From the NCBI GenBank assembly GCA_949035555.1, contig CAROLD010000010.1:1-61135 (forward strand): DNA of 61,135 bases, given 5' to 3'. Numbering within the stretch: the first letter of the stretch is position 1; every line of letters starts with the position of its first letter. Under the pieces are notes generated by a model. The model had not been told where the DNA came from, did no database searches, and was given only the letters and a program-made list of their open reading frames with translations. Made by a program: the position numbers and the translations under genes. Shown here piece after piece: positions 34,529 to 42,235 of the stretch. The stretch is from an uncultured bacterium. Lineage in GTDB: Bacteria; Cyanobacteriota; Vampirovibrionia; Gastranaerophilales; Gastranaerophilaceae.

Positions 34529-35884
34529 ATGAATTGGCAGGAAGAAGATTTAAAATATATATGGCATCCGTGTTCACAGATGAAAGATTACGAAACCTTA
34601 CCGCCTATTGTAATTGACCACGCAAAAGGGATTAATTTATATGATATTGACGGAAATTGTTACAAAGATATCGTTAGTTCTTGGTGGTGCAATTTGTTGG
34701 GACATTGCAATCCGAGAATTAACAATGCAATGAAAAAACAGCTTGATACTTTAGAGCACGTTATTTTTGCTAATTTTACACATAAAACTGCTATTACTCT
34801 TTGTCAAAAATTGATGAAAGTTTTACCGAAGGGTTTATGTAAGTTTAATTTTGCCGATAACGGTTCGGCTTCTATTGAAATGGCAATGAAAATGAGTTTC
34901 CAATATCATCAACAGACAGGAAAAACTCAAAAGAAAAGATTTATGGCATTATCTGATGCTTATCATGGTGAAACTATAGGAGCCTTGTCTGTTGGGGCAT
35001 GTGACCTGTATTCAGAAATCTACAAACCCATTTTGATGGATGTGGTAAGAATTGAAGGTCCTGACTGTTTCAGATGTCCTTATGGCAAATGTCGTGAAAC
35101 TTGTTCTTGCGAATGTTTTGAAAAAGCCGAAAAAACTTTTCAAAAATATGGCGATGAAACATGCGCAATGCTGGTTGAACCGTTATTACAGGGGTCTGCC
35201 GGTATGAAAGTTTATCCTCCATTGTATTTAACAAAACTTAGAGCTTTGTGTGATAAGTATAACGTACATTTAATTGCCGACGAAATTGCTACAGGTTATG
35301 GCAGAACAGGTAAAATGTTTGCATTTGACCATGCCGGTGTATCTCCTGATATTATGTGTCTTTCAAAGGGTCTAACAGGAGGGTATATGCCGATGTCAAT
35401 TTGTGTCACAACCAAGGAAATCTATGATGCATTTTATGATGATTACGGCAAAGGAAAGGCTTTTATGCATAGTCATACATACGCAGGTAATCCTCTTGCC
35501 TGCTCTGCTGCAATTGAAGTTTTGAATATTTTGGAAGATGAACAAATTATATCGAAAGCAGTTGAAAATGCAAAATATTTTAATAAGATTATACGCGAAA
35601 AGTTTGAAGCATTGCCTTATGTTGGAGAAGTTCGGCATATTGGGCTTATAAATGCAATAGAGATTGTTAAAAATAAAAAAACAAAAGAAGCATATCCGTC
35701 TAATTTACGTTTAGGGTATCAAATTTACAAAAAGGCTCTTAAAAAAGGGGTATTGCTTCGCCCATTAGGGGATGTTATATATTTTAATCCTCCGTTAATT
35801 ATTCAACCGAACGATATGGATTTTGTAACAGATGTAGCATTGCAATGTATGAAAGAAATTATGGAAAGTCATTTTACTTCATAG
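34529..35884 (+). CDS. bioA: Adenosylmethionine-8-amino-7-oxononanoate transaminase
   Basis: PLP-dependent class III aminotransferase making 7,8-diaminopelargonic acid, the step before BioD. At 451 residues it has the normal length. The opening IWHPCSQMKDYE is BioA-specific; SDAYHGETIGALSVG, ADEIATGYGRTGKMFA and LSKGLTGG (PLP Lys) are in the expected order. A Cys-rich insertion, CFRCPYGKCRETCSCECFE, occurs in one BioA branch and could bind a metal or be structural. It forms an operon with bioD. Its 3' end overlaps the converging MCE gene by 11 bases, with no terminator between them. Confidence 0.95.
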   Translation: MNWQEEDLKYIWHPCSQMKDYETLPPIVIDHAKGINLYDIDGNCYKDIVSSWWCNLLGHCNPRINNAMKKQLDTLEHVIFANFTHKTAITLCQKLMKVLPKGLCKFNFADNGSASIEMAMKMSFQYHQQTGKTQKKRFMALSDAYHGETIGALSVGACDLYSEIYKPILMDVVRIEGPDCFRCPYGKCRETCSCECFEKAEKTFQKYGDETCAMLVEPLLQGSAGMKVYPPLYLTKLRALCDKYNVHLIADEIATGYGRTGKMFAFDHAGVSPDIMCLSKGLTGGYMPMSICVTTKEIYDAFYDDYGKGKAFMHSHTYAGNPLACSAAIEVLNILEDEQIISKAVENAKYFNKIIREKFEALPYVGEVRHIGLINAIEIVKNKKTKEAYPSNLRLGYQIYKKALKKGVLLRPLGDVIYFNPPLIIQPNDMDFVTDVALQCMKEIMESHFTS

Positions 35885-36770
35885 GTTTACCAAAGATAAT
35901 TCTGGCACCGCCAAATCGTTGTTGAAGTGTCTTTTTTACTCCAACAATGATGTCATTAACATTGCATACTACAAGTTGAACAGCATCAATTAGGACACTT
36001 AATTTTGGGACTAATACTGAAAAGTCTGAACTTGTTTTGTTGAAGTTTCCTGAAATTGATATGAACTCTTTTGAAGAATTTGCAAAATTAGCTGTTGTAG
36101 CTTCAAGGTTTGCCGCACTGTTTCTGATTGTCTGGCGTGTTATTTCGTCATTTGTTTTTTGAGATAAATCTTTTAGATTAAGAGTTGTGGTTTCAAGATT
36201 TGCCATGCTGTTTTTTAGACTTGTTGTTGAATCGAAAATGTTGCTTCTGTTTTCGGTTAATATCTCTGTTACAAGGTCAAATAATTCTGTCAGCGCATCT
36301 GTTGTTTTTGTTGCTGAACTAAGCAAACTTTCTCCTTTTTCGGATAAATTATCCAAATGCGCCTGATTTATATCGGACACTCCGCTGAATGTAAATCCCG
36401 ATTCTCCTTTTATTGTATCGCCTGTTCTGATATATTTCAGCATCGGTGAACTTGGATAAACAATATCAACATATTTTGTATCTTCATCATAATTTTTTAT
36501 CCGAACTTTTATGTTTTTCGGCAGATGCAGACCGCGTTGATTCAGTGTTATATATAAATATGTGGTCTTAAAATCTTTAGATATTTTGAGTTTTCGAGTG
36601 GTTCCCAGTTTATACCCTTTATAGTAAACACCCATTCTGGGCGGCATTGGATCCATTTTGCTAAATTCAGCTCTTATATACGTATGGCTGAAATATGTTG
36701 TGATAATTGTACCTGCTAAAAGTATTAAAATTATCCATAAAAGAATTTTACCTGTTGTGAAATTTGTCAT
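35874..36770 (-). CDS. Second MCE-domain (MlaD-type) protein
   Basis: A 298-residue protein with an N-terminal membrane helix (ILLWIILILLAGTIITTYF) and an MCE-like domain (about 30-125) containing RMGVYYKGYKLGTTRKLKI, a divergent form of the G-V-x-V-x-G-x-x-V-G-x-V core. A coiled-coil-prone region (140-270) follows. The C-terminus is basic, as in the MCE protein at 2233-3600, and overall plan is the same though sequence is distant. The ATG at 36770 is preferred to an upstream TTG at 36785. It follows folP by 48 bases and its end overlaps bioA. Probable lipid-transport component; partners not in the window. Confidence 0.8.
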   Translation of the reverse strand: MTNFTTGKILLWIILILLAGTIITTYFSHTYIRAEFSKMDPMPPRMGVYYKGYKLGTTRKLKISKDFKTTYLYITLNQRGLHLPKNIKVRIKNYDEDTKYVDIVYPSSPMLKYIRTGDTIKGESGFTFSGVSDINQAHLDNLSEKGESLLSSATKTTDALTELFDLVTEILTENRSNIFDSTTSLKNSMANLETTTLNLKDLSQKTNDEITRQTIRNSAANLEATTANFANSSKEFISISGNFNKTSSDFSVLVPKLSVLIDAVQLVVCNVNDIIVGVKKTLQQRFGGARIIFGKPMK

Positions 36771-36818
36771 AAAATAAGTATTCAAAATATATGAAATTTA
36801 GTAAATTAGACTAGCGAT

Positions 36819-37958
36819 TTAGCCTAAAATATTTTGAAAATTTTTATGAATTTTTACGTTATGAACCCTGATGTAATCGATTTTTTCATTGATAAGAATA
36901 CTGTTAAACGCAAGAGTATATAAATCTTTTTGTTCATTTGGTACTTCAGGCATTTCAAGAAAACTTTTGCGGGATAAACCTACAAGTACAGGGCATTCTA
37001 TTGTTCTTAACTCTTTCCAGCGGTTAATTATTTGAATGTTGTGTTCTTTAGTCTTTCCAAAGCCTATACCCGGGTCAACTATGATATTTTCTTTTTTTAT
37101 TCCTTTAGAAATTGCAAAATCAACTTTATTTTTTAGATTAATGTATATTTCATCCATTAAGTTTTTGTAAATCGGTGCATCCTGCATGTTTTCTGGTGTT
37201 CCTTGTGAATGTTGAATAATTACTTTAACCTGCGGGTTTTGAGCAATAATATCACACATTCTATCATCATAATCAAATCCGGAAACATCGTTTATAATAT
37301 CAGCACCGAGTTCTATACATTTTTGTGCAACTACAGCGCTTCTGGTATCAATACTGAGGGGTACATTAATGTTTTTTTGCTTGATGTATTCAAGTATTGG
37401 AAGAAGTTTTTCCAGCTGTTCTTCTGAGCTTACTGCTTTTGAATATGGTTTTGTTGATTCTGCACCGATATCAATAATGTCCGCCCCCTCATCAATAAGG
37501 TCATGGAGATGCTCTATTGAATGTTCAAAGTCATAATATTTTCCACCATCAGAAAATGAGTTTTTTGTGATGTTTAATATCCCAATAATTTGAGTTCTTC
37601 CAGGGGGAGCAATTTCAGTTTTTTGTTTGATTAATAGCCCCAGTGATTTAAGCCCGAACGGCTGATATTGCAATTTATCCGAGATTTTTTTCAGTTCAGA
37701 AATACTTCCGCCAAGAATAACACAGCTGTTATCTATTTTACCGGTTATAACTTCACGATGAGTGCCGCAATCAGCTCCGCAAGTCAGGGCAGTTTGTTTA
37801 ATTATATTAGCCTGTGCGGGGGTAAGATTGAAAATTTTTAAGTTTTTATACTCAAATTTTTCCTTGGCTTTGTGTGTATAAGATTTATCAAAACCAATCA
37901 AATGTAGTTCTGTTTCTAGGTCTGTCTTTGAAAGTTCTTTTATAAAAAAATCGTGCAT
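36819..37958 (-). CDS. folP: Dihydropteroate synthase with N-terminal extra domain
   Basis: Condenses p-aminobenzoate with the pterin pyrophosphate in folate synthesis. The TIM-barrel part (about 120-379) has IIGILNITKNSFSDGG, DIIDIGAESTKPYS, PLSIDTRSAVVAQ, INDVSGFDYD, IIVDPGIGFGKT and VGLSRKSFL, all expected. About 110 residues precede it, with TPAQANIIKQTALTCGADCG and a QPFGLKSLG boundary, as in the longer DHPS type of some Firmicutes and other anaerobes. The start codon lies inside a long hairpin at 37944-37983 that also looks like the terminator of the gene upstream. No ribosome site is visible. Confidence 0.93.
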   Translation of the reverse strand: MHDFFIKELSKTDLETELHLIGFDKSYTHKAKEKFEYKNLKIFNLTPAQANIIKQTALTCGADCGTHREVITGKIDNSCVILGGSISELKKISDKLQYQPFGLKSLGLLIKQKTEIAPPGRTQIIGILNITKNSFSDGGKYYDFEHSIEHLHDLIDEGADIIDIGAESTKPYSKAVSSEEQLEKLLPILEYIKQKNINVPLSIDTRSAVVAQKCIELGADIINDVSGFDYDDRMCDIIAQNPQVKVIIQHSQGTPENMQDAPIYKNLMDEIYINLKNKVDFAISKGIKKENIIVDPGIGFGKTKEHNIQIINRWKELRTIECPVLVGLSRKSFLEMPEVPNEQKDLYTLAFNSILINEKIDYIRVHNVKIHKNFQNILG

Positions 37959-37983
37959 AAACAAAGTTTAGCACGATTTTTTT
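37944..37983 (-). terminator. Terminator-like hairpin enclosing the folP start codon
   Basis: Arms 37944-37956 and 37971-37983 are perfectly complementary (13 bp, TCGTGC core, A/T ends), and the apex adds TAAAC/GTTTA pairs around a 3-nt loop with one bulged base. On the minus strand it is a hairpin followed by a T run, 19 bases after the stop of the 38002-38499 gene, and it contains ATG-CAC-GAT-TTT, the first codons of folP. Confidence 0.7.
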
Positions 37984-38001
37984 ATTTTCTCAATTTATAT
38001 T

Positions 38002-38499
38002 TTAACTATTCATTAGTTGATGATATTTATCTTTTAAATCGCATACTGCAAGTGTACCGTTCTCAGCTGCTCTATTTATGCCTGAGATGAGTACAAATAC
38101 GGCTAAAGTGCCACCAAATGCCGAAGCAATCCATTCTGTCACTTTGCTTTTTGCTAATTTACTTAAATATTTGCTGCTTTCCAACTTTTTAAACCAATTT
38201 TTAGCATCTTGAAAATAAGTTTTGTAATAGTTTTTAAATTTTGCGATAAATCCGTTTGCTTCTTTAATGGTTTTTCCTGTACCCTGCATAAACTGACGGG
38301 TAGTATCAATAACTTCAGTTACACCTTTTTCACCCTGCAAACCTTTACGGCCAGCTAATTTTGATGCTTTTTCTGCAACATAACCGGTTCCACCGACAGC
38401 TGTTGCCGCATCTTGAACTTTTTCTTTGTTCTCTTTAGCTGCTTGAGGCTGTTGGGTTGGTTGATTAGATGTGAAACTTACCGCGTGAATTCCAACCAT
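38002..38499 (-). CDS. Hypothetical lineage-type protein with C-terminal membrane segment
   Basis: A 165-residue protein of unknown function. It opens with GIHAVSFTSNQPTQQPQ, a short N-terminus with an S-F-T-S block like the S-F-R-G of its upstream partner. A polar, Lys/Ala-rich helical region (about 40-115) follows, then one hydrophobic segment (WIASAFGGTLAVFVLISGI, about 122-140) and a short polar tail. There is no classical signal peptide. Its start overlaps the stop of 38499-39236 by one base (TAATG), so translation of the two is coupled. Confidence 0.75.
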   Translation of the reverse strand: MVGIHAVSFTSNQPTQQPQAAKENKEKVQDAATAVGGTGYVAEKASKLAGRKGLQGEKGVTEVIDTTRQFMQGTGKTIKEANGFIAKFKNYYKTYFQDAKNWFKKLESSKYLSKLAKSKVTEWIASAFGGTLAVFVLISGINRAAENGTLAVCDLKDKYHQLMNS

Positions 38500-39236
38500 T
38501 AGTCTTCGTCCTCAACATTGTCTAAATCGTCATCATAGCCATCATTAATTTCATCAACTTCATCTTCGTATGAATAATTTTCATCATCATTGACGGATTT
38601 CTGTTCAGCTTTCTTAGGAGCTCTTGCAGCATTATAAGCACCGCCTAAACCGGCTCCGACACCTAATGTTTTAGATACGGCATTAGCAGCTTTGTCATAT
38701 GTTGAACCGTCACTTTTTCCTGCAACTTTTGTCCAGAGATTTTTCAGCCCTTCATTTGCGTATTTTAAAAGTTTTCCAAGACCTTTAAATGCTTCAACAA
38801 TATAGTGTCCGAATTTGTTACCGTCAAGTTTTTGTACAAATTCTGATTTTGCAAGTTTATCAATATTTTCGGATACAAATTTGGAAATATTTTCACCGGC
38901 TTTTACAAGCATTTTGCCAACCGGTTTTAGAATGTTCTTAGCCCATTTTGCAGTTCTTGAGGCTGAAGCCTTAACCATTCCTGTTTTCATCATATCTGCA
39001 CCTTTGGAGGCACCCCATGCAACAGCCCAGCCTTCTAATATGCCTTCAGATGCAACTTTGAAAACTTTTGCACCTTTTTTCATAGTTTCAGGAATATGTT
39101 CATCATTGATAATCTCTTCAAACTCACGTTTTTGCTGAGTATAATATCTTTGTTTTTCCTCGTAAGTTGCTTTATCAATGAGAGCACTTTCGCCTCTGAA
39201 TGAAGTATTTCTGAAATTTGGCTGAATAGTTAACAT
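38499..39236 (-). CDS. Hypothetical lineage-type protein with acidic tail
   Basis: A 245-residue protein of unknown function. The N-terminus (LTIQPNFRNTSFRGESALID) has two F-R/F-R-G blocks and no signal peptide. The central region (50-200) is Lys/Ala/Gly-rich and helical with mildly hydrophobic stretches (EGWAVAWGASKGADMM; LGVGAGLGGAYNAA). The last 30 residues are strongly acidic (DEVDEINDGYDDDLDNVEDED), which may be a flexible or ion-binding tail. It is the first gene of a coupled pair with 38002-38499. A structural or exported role is a guess. Confidence 0.75.
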   Translation of the reverse strand: MLTIQPNFRNTSFRGESALIDKATYEEKQRYYTQQKREFEEIINDEHIPETMKKGAKVFKVASEGILEGWAVAWGASKGADMMKTGMVKASASRTAKWAKNILKPVGKMLVKAGENISKFVSENIDKLAKSEFVQKLDGNKFGHYIVEAFKGLGKLLKYANEGLKNLWTKVAGKSDGSTYDKAANAVSKTLGVGAGLGGAYNAARAPKKAEQKSVNDDENYSYEDEVDEINDGYDDDLDNVEDED

Positions 39237-39273
39237 CCTAATTCTCCACTAACTTTAAATAAATTCCATTGGT

Positions 39274-39303
39274 ATAATACGACTAAATATTTTTTTTTGC
39301 TAA
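39274..39303 (-). promoter_or_regulatory. Candidate promoter of the 39236/38499 gene pair
   Basis: Minus-strand TTAGCA (39303-39298), 18 bp, TATTAT (39279-39274), 38 bases before the start. Further upstream the region holds two TGTTACAAA elements (about 39329 and 39400). Confidence 0.35.
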
Positions 39304-39426
39304 CACACTAACGACTCATTAACAAAATGTTACAAAGTACCAATAATATTATTACATGTTTGTTCAAGTTTGTAAAGGTATTTTGTACTGTATTCTGTTA
39401 CAAAATGTTTCCAAGTTATCCCGTTC

Positions 39427-40353
39427 TTAGCAAGGGAATTTAGAGCCTTGAAAAGAGTTTCTTTTAATGAATTCTCGGTCAATTTTATTTAAACAGTCAA
39501 GCTTTGCTCCAAGCCAGCGCGGAGCAATTAAATTTTTCTTTAATCCATTTCCGGCAAGGCGGTGTATAGTCGTTTCAGGAGGTAAAAGTTCCATAAAATC
39601 ACAACATAAATTTACGTATTCTTCTTCTGTCATAAAATCAATTTCACCTGCTTCATAAAGTCTTGAGAGTTTTGTATCTTTTAATGCACAAAGCATATGG
39701 ATTTTTACACCGTCAACTTTTAACTCTGCAAGTTTTTGAGCGGTCTGCAATATTTCATCTCGAGTTTCCCACAGTCCAAAAATTACGTGAACACAAACAT
39801 TTATACCTTTTGCCTTTGTGCGTTCGTAAGCTCTCAGAAAACAATCAAAATCGTGCCCCCGATTTATTTTTAATAATGTTTTATCATGAATTGACTGCAA
39901 TCCGTATTCAACCCAAGTATAATAATCTTTGCTTATATCTGATATTAATTTCAGCTTTTCTTCTTCAACGCAATCAGGACGGGTTCCTATAGACAGCCCT
40001 ACAACATCAGGATGGTTTAATGCTGATTTGTATATCCTTTCAAGTTCCAAAACAGGTTTATAAGTGTTAGTGTATGCTTGAAAATATGACATAAATTTCT
40101 CTGCTTTAAATCTGTTATGCAGAGTCTCTGCGCCTATATTCACCTGTTCTTCAATAGATAAAAGATTTGAGTGTGCCTGCGAAAAACTTCCGCCTTCATC
40201 ACAAAAAATACAACCGCCTGTGGATATTGTGCCGTCCCTGTTTGGACATGAAAATCCGGCATCTAAGGTTATTTTATATACTTTTGCACCGAATTTGTTT
40301 TTTAAATATGCACTGAACTGGTTGTATCTTTTGTCTGTATTGTTAAAAAACAT
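39427..40353 (-). CDS. Radical SAM protein, YhcC family
   Basis: A 308-residue radical SAM enzyme of the YhcC/TIGR01212 type, whose substrate is not established. The cluster ligands have the family's unusual wide spacing, Cys36, Cys48 and Cys51 (SCPNRDGTISTGGCIFC). The opening YNQFSAYLKNKFGAKVYKI and the motifs VVGLSIGTRPDCV, WVEYGLQSIHDKTL and NRGHDFDCFLRA are typical. The C-terminal part (GVKIHMLCALKDTKL; IHRLAGNG) is also conserved. The gene lies 2 bases from the zinc-ribbon gene upstream of it and is probably co-transcribed with it and obgE. Confidence 0.9.
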   Translation of the reverse strand: MFFNNTDKRYNQFSAYLKNKFGAKVYKITLDAGFSCPNRDGTISTGGCIFCDEGGSFSQAHSNLLSIEEQVNIGAETLHNRFKAEKFMSYFQAYTNTYKPVLELERIYKSALNHPDVVGLSIGTRPDCVEEEKLKLISDISKDYYTWVEYGLQSIHDKTLLKINRGHDFDCFLRAYERTKAKGINVCVHVIFGLWETRDEILQTAQKLAELKVDGVKIHMLCALKDTKLSRLYEAGEIDFMTEEEYVNLCCDFMELLPPETTIHRLAGNGLKKNLIAPRWLGAKLDCLNKIDREFIKRNSFQGSKFPC

Positions 40354-40355
40354 GT

Positions 40356-40529
40356 TTATTTCTGTTCGTCATTTTCATTGTCATAAATAGGATAAACATA
40401 ATGTTCACCGCAATTAGGACAAACTACTTCCTGTTGTTTACCGTTTTCTAATTGTGCAACTTCAAATAAGCATTTGCATCCTGATTGTACACATCTTATA
40501 GCCCATGTTGGTCTTATTAATCTTGCCAT
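40356..40529 (-). CDS. Small zinc-ribbon protein
   Basis: A 57-residue protein starting MARLIRPTWAIRC. Five Cys are arranged as CVQSGCKC, then CPNC in VVCPNCGEHYVYPIYD, likely a single zinc site made from two knuckles. Length and motif resemble small ribbon proteins associated with translation or transcription but no family is certain. The start at 40529 is supported by a GAGGG site about 8 bases upstream; longer in-frame starts to 40589 are not. It lies directly between obgE and the radical SAM gene. Confidence 0.7.
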   Translation of the reverse strand: MARLIRPTWAIRCVQSGCKCLFEVAQLENGKQQEVVCPNCGEHYVYPIYDNENDEQK

Positions 40530-40597
40530 AATTTTAACCCTCTTATTACTATACAAATTGATTTTATCACTATTTTTATCTTGGTGCAACTTGTTAA

Positions 40598-41881
40598 TTA
40601 TTTATAAACTTCGTCATCCCAGTATTCTAGTTCAAGTTTGCCGACAATAATTGTATCGCCGTTTTGCACGCCAAGGTGTTTTAATTCATCCATAATGCCC
40701 ATTCCTGTCATTATATTTTGGAATCTTATTATTTGTTCTGTGCTTCTTGAATCTGTTACCTGAGAAATTCTTATTATTCTTCCGCCTGTTACCATAAAGG
40801 TATTTTTGTTGAGTTTGCGGACTTCCCAATAACCGTCATCATTGTTTGTAGCTTCTAAATCTTCTTCTACAATTACTTCTGATTCAGGTTTTTCAATTTC
40901 GTCAACTTTCTTTTCAAGTTCATTTTTTAAATCTTCAAGTCCTTCACCTGTAACAGCAGACATTGCAAATACTTCAACCCTGAGTTCTTTAAATTCTTGT
41001 TTTAAATTTTCAAGAGTTTCGGTATCTATTGCATCAGTTTTGTTTATTGCAACAATTTGATGTAATTTTGCAAGTTTTTCGGAATATTTAGCAAGTTCAT
41101 CATTAATGATTTTGTAATTTTCAACGGGATTTTCTTCTGTTCCATCAACAATATGAAGTAAAAATCTGCATCTTTCTACGTGGCGTAAAAAGTCGTGTCC
41201 AAGTCCTACACCTTCTGATGCGCCTTCAATAAGCCCCGGAATATCAGCGATTACGTATCCGTCACCATTATGTTTTCTTACCATTCCAAGGTTTGGAACA
41301 ATTGTTGTGAACGGGTAATTAGCAATTTTTGGTTTTGCAGCGGAAACTCTGCTGATAAATGTTGATTTACCTGCATTTGGCATCCCTAACAATCCTACAT
41401 CAGCAAGAAGCTTTAATTCTAATTGCAATTCGCGTTCAATGCCCGGTTCTCCAGGTTCACAATATTGCGGAGCTCTGTTCTGAGGTGTACAGAAATGAGT
41501 ATTTCCGCGTCCTCCGCGTCCGCCTTGTGCAACAAGAACTTTTTGTTCGTGTTGTGTTAAATCAGCAATTACATTTCCTGTTTTTAAATCTTTAACGATT
41601 GTTCCTGTCGGTACTTTTATATATAAATCTTTAGCACTTTTGCCGTGCATACTTTTTTTGAAGCCGTTTTCGCCATTATCAGCCTTAAAAATTGAACGAT
41701 AAGAAAAATCCAGAAGTGTTGACAAACCTTCATCAGCAATTAAATATACACTTCCGCCTTTACCACCGTCTCCGCCGGCAGGTCCGCCTTTATCTACAAA
41801 TTTTTCGCGTCTCCACGCAACAACACCGTTTCCGCCTTTACCTGACGATATTTTTATTTTAGTTTTATCAATAAATTGCAT
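40598..41881 (-). CDS. obgE: GTPase Obg
   Basis: Ribosome-associated GTPase needed for 50S maturation and linked to the stringent response. The Gly-rich OBG fold (1-158) has GGPAGGDGGKGGSVYL. The G domain has G1 GMPNAGKST, G3 DIPGLIEGA and G4 NKTDA. The C-terminal OCT domain (about 350-427) contains DGYWEVRKLNKNTFMVTGG. Full length at 427 residues. The start has an AAAAGGA site. First gene of a minus-strand run with the zinc-ribbon and radical SAM genes. Confidence 0.96.
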   Translation of the reverse strand: MQFIDKTKIKISSGKGGNGVVAWRREKFVDKGGPAGGDGGKGGSVYLIADEGLSTLLDFSYRSIFKADNGENGFKKSMHGKSAKDLYIKVPTGTIVKDLKTGNVIADLTQHEQKVLVAQGGRGGRGNTHFCTPQNRAPQYCEPGEPGIERELQLELKLLADVGLLGMPNAGKSTFISRVSAAKPKIANYPFTTIVPNLGMVRKHNGDGYVIADIPGLIEGASEGVGLGHDFLRHVERCRFLLHIVDGTEENPVENYKIINDELAKYSEKLAKLHQIVAINKTDAIDTETLENLKQEFKELRVEVFAMSAVTGEGLEDLKNELEKKVDEIEKPESEVIVEEDLEATNNDDGYWEVRKLNKNTFMVTGGRIIRISQVTDSRSTEQIIRFQNIMTGMGIMDELKHLGVQNGDTIIVGKLELEYWDDEVYK

Positions 41882-41950
41882 AGTATAAATCCTTTTAGGT
41901 TAATTATACTATGAGGAAGATTTATTTTCTACCGATTGTAACAATTTGCT

Positions 41951-42115
41951 TTATTGCTCTTCCGGAATATACATAGGCTGTTTTGATAGAATTTCTCTTG
42001 TATGTTCATAACAACAGCTGTTTTTAGTTAGCTGCTGATATTCTCTTACTATATTTAATACATCTTCGGTTGATAATCTGATAATTCTTCTTTGACCTTC
42101 AATAATTTTTGCCAT
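41951..42115 (-). CDS. Small hypothetical protein, 54 residues
   Basis: A short gene read directly from the sequence: ATG at 42115, stop at 41951-41953, 54 residues beginning MAKIIEGQRRIIRLSTEDVL. It is supported by a full AAGGAGG ribosome site (42121-42127) 5 bases before the ATG, the strongest in the window. The protein is charged and probably helical (VLNIVREYQQL), with adjacent Cys34 and Cys35 and no membrane segment. A longer overlapping frame (42055-42339) has no such site and is a shadow. It lies between the 42236-43351 gene and obgE. Function unknown; a DNA- or ribosome-binding role would fit the basic N-terminus but is a guess. Confidence 0.7.
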   Translation of the reverse strand: MAKIIEGQRRIIRLSTEDVLNIVREYQQLTKNSCCYEHTREILSKQPMYIPEEQ

Positions 42116-42206
42116 AATGACCTCCTTCTTTCATTGCTATCGGTCAAGGCTTTAGGTATCTTTAAATTTTCGTATACAAGGTTGAAAAATAAATTTTCAG
42201 ATAATA

Positions 42207-42231
42207 AAAAAGAGACCAATTTGGCCTCTTT
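42207..42231 (-). terminator. Terminator after the 42236-43351 gene
   Basis: An imperfect hairpin, AAAAGAGACCA (42207-42217) with TGGCCTCTTTT (42221-42231), one mismatch, ending in a T run on the minus strand just beyond the stop. Confidence 0.65.
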
Positions 42232-42235
42232 TATT

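Noticed and set aside
39320..39410. TGTTACAAA elements as an integration or repeat site
   Set aside because: Two short AT-rich copies 70 bases apart are not enough to separate an operator or repeat from chance in this sequence.
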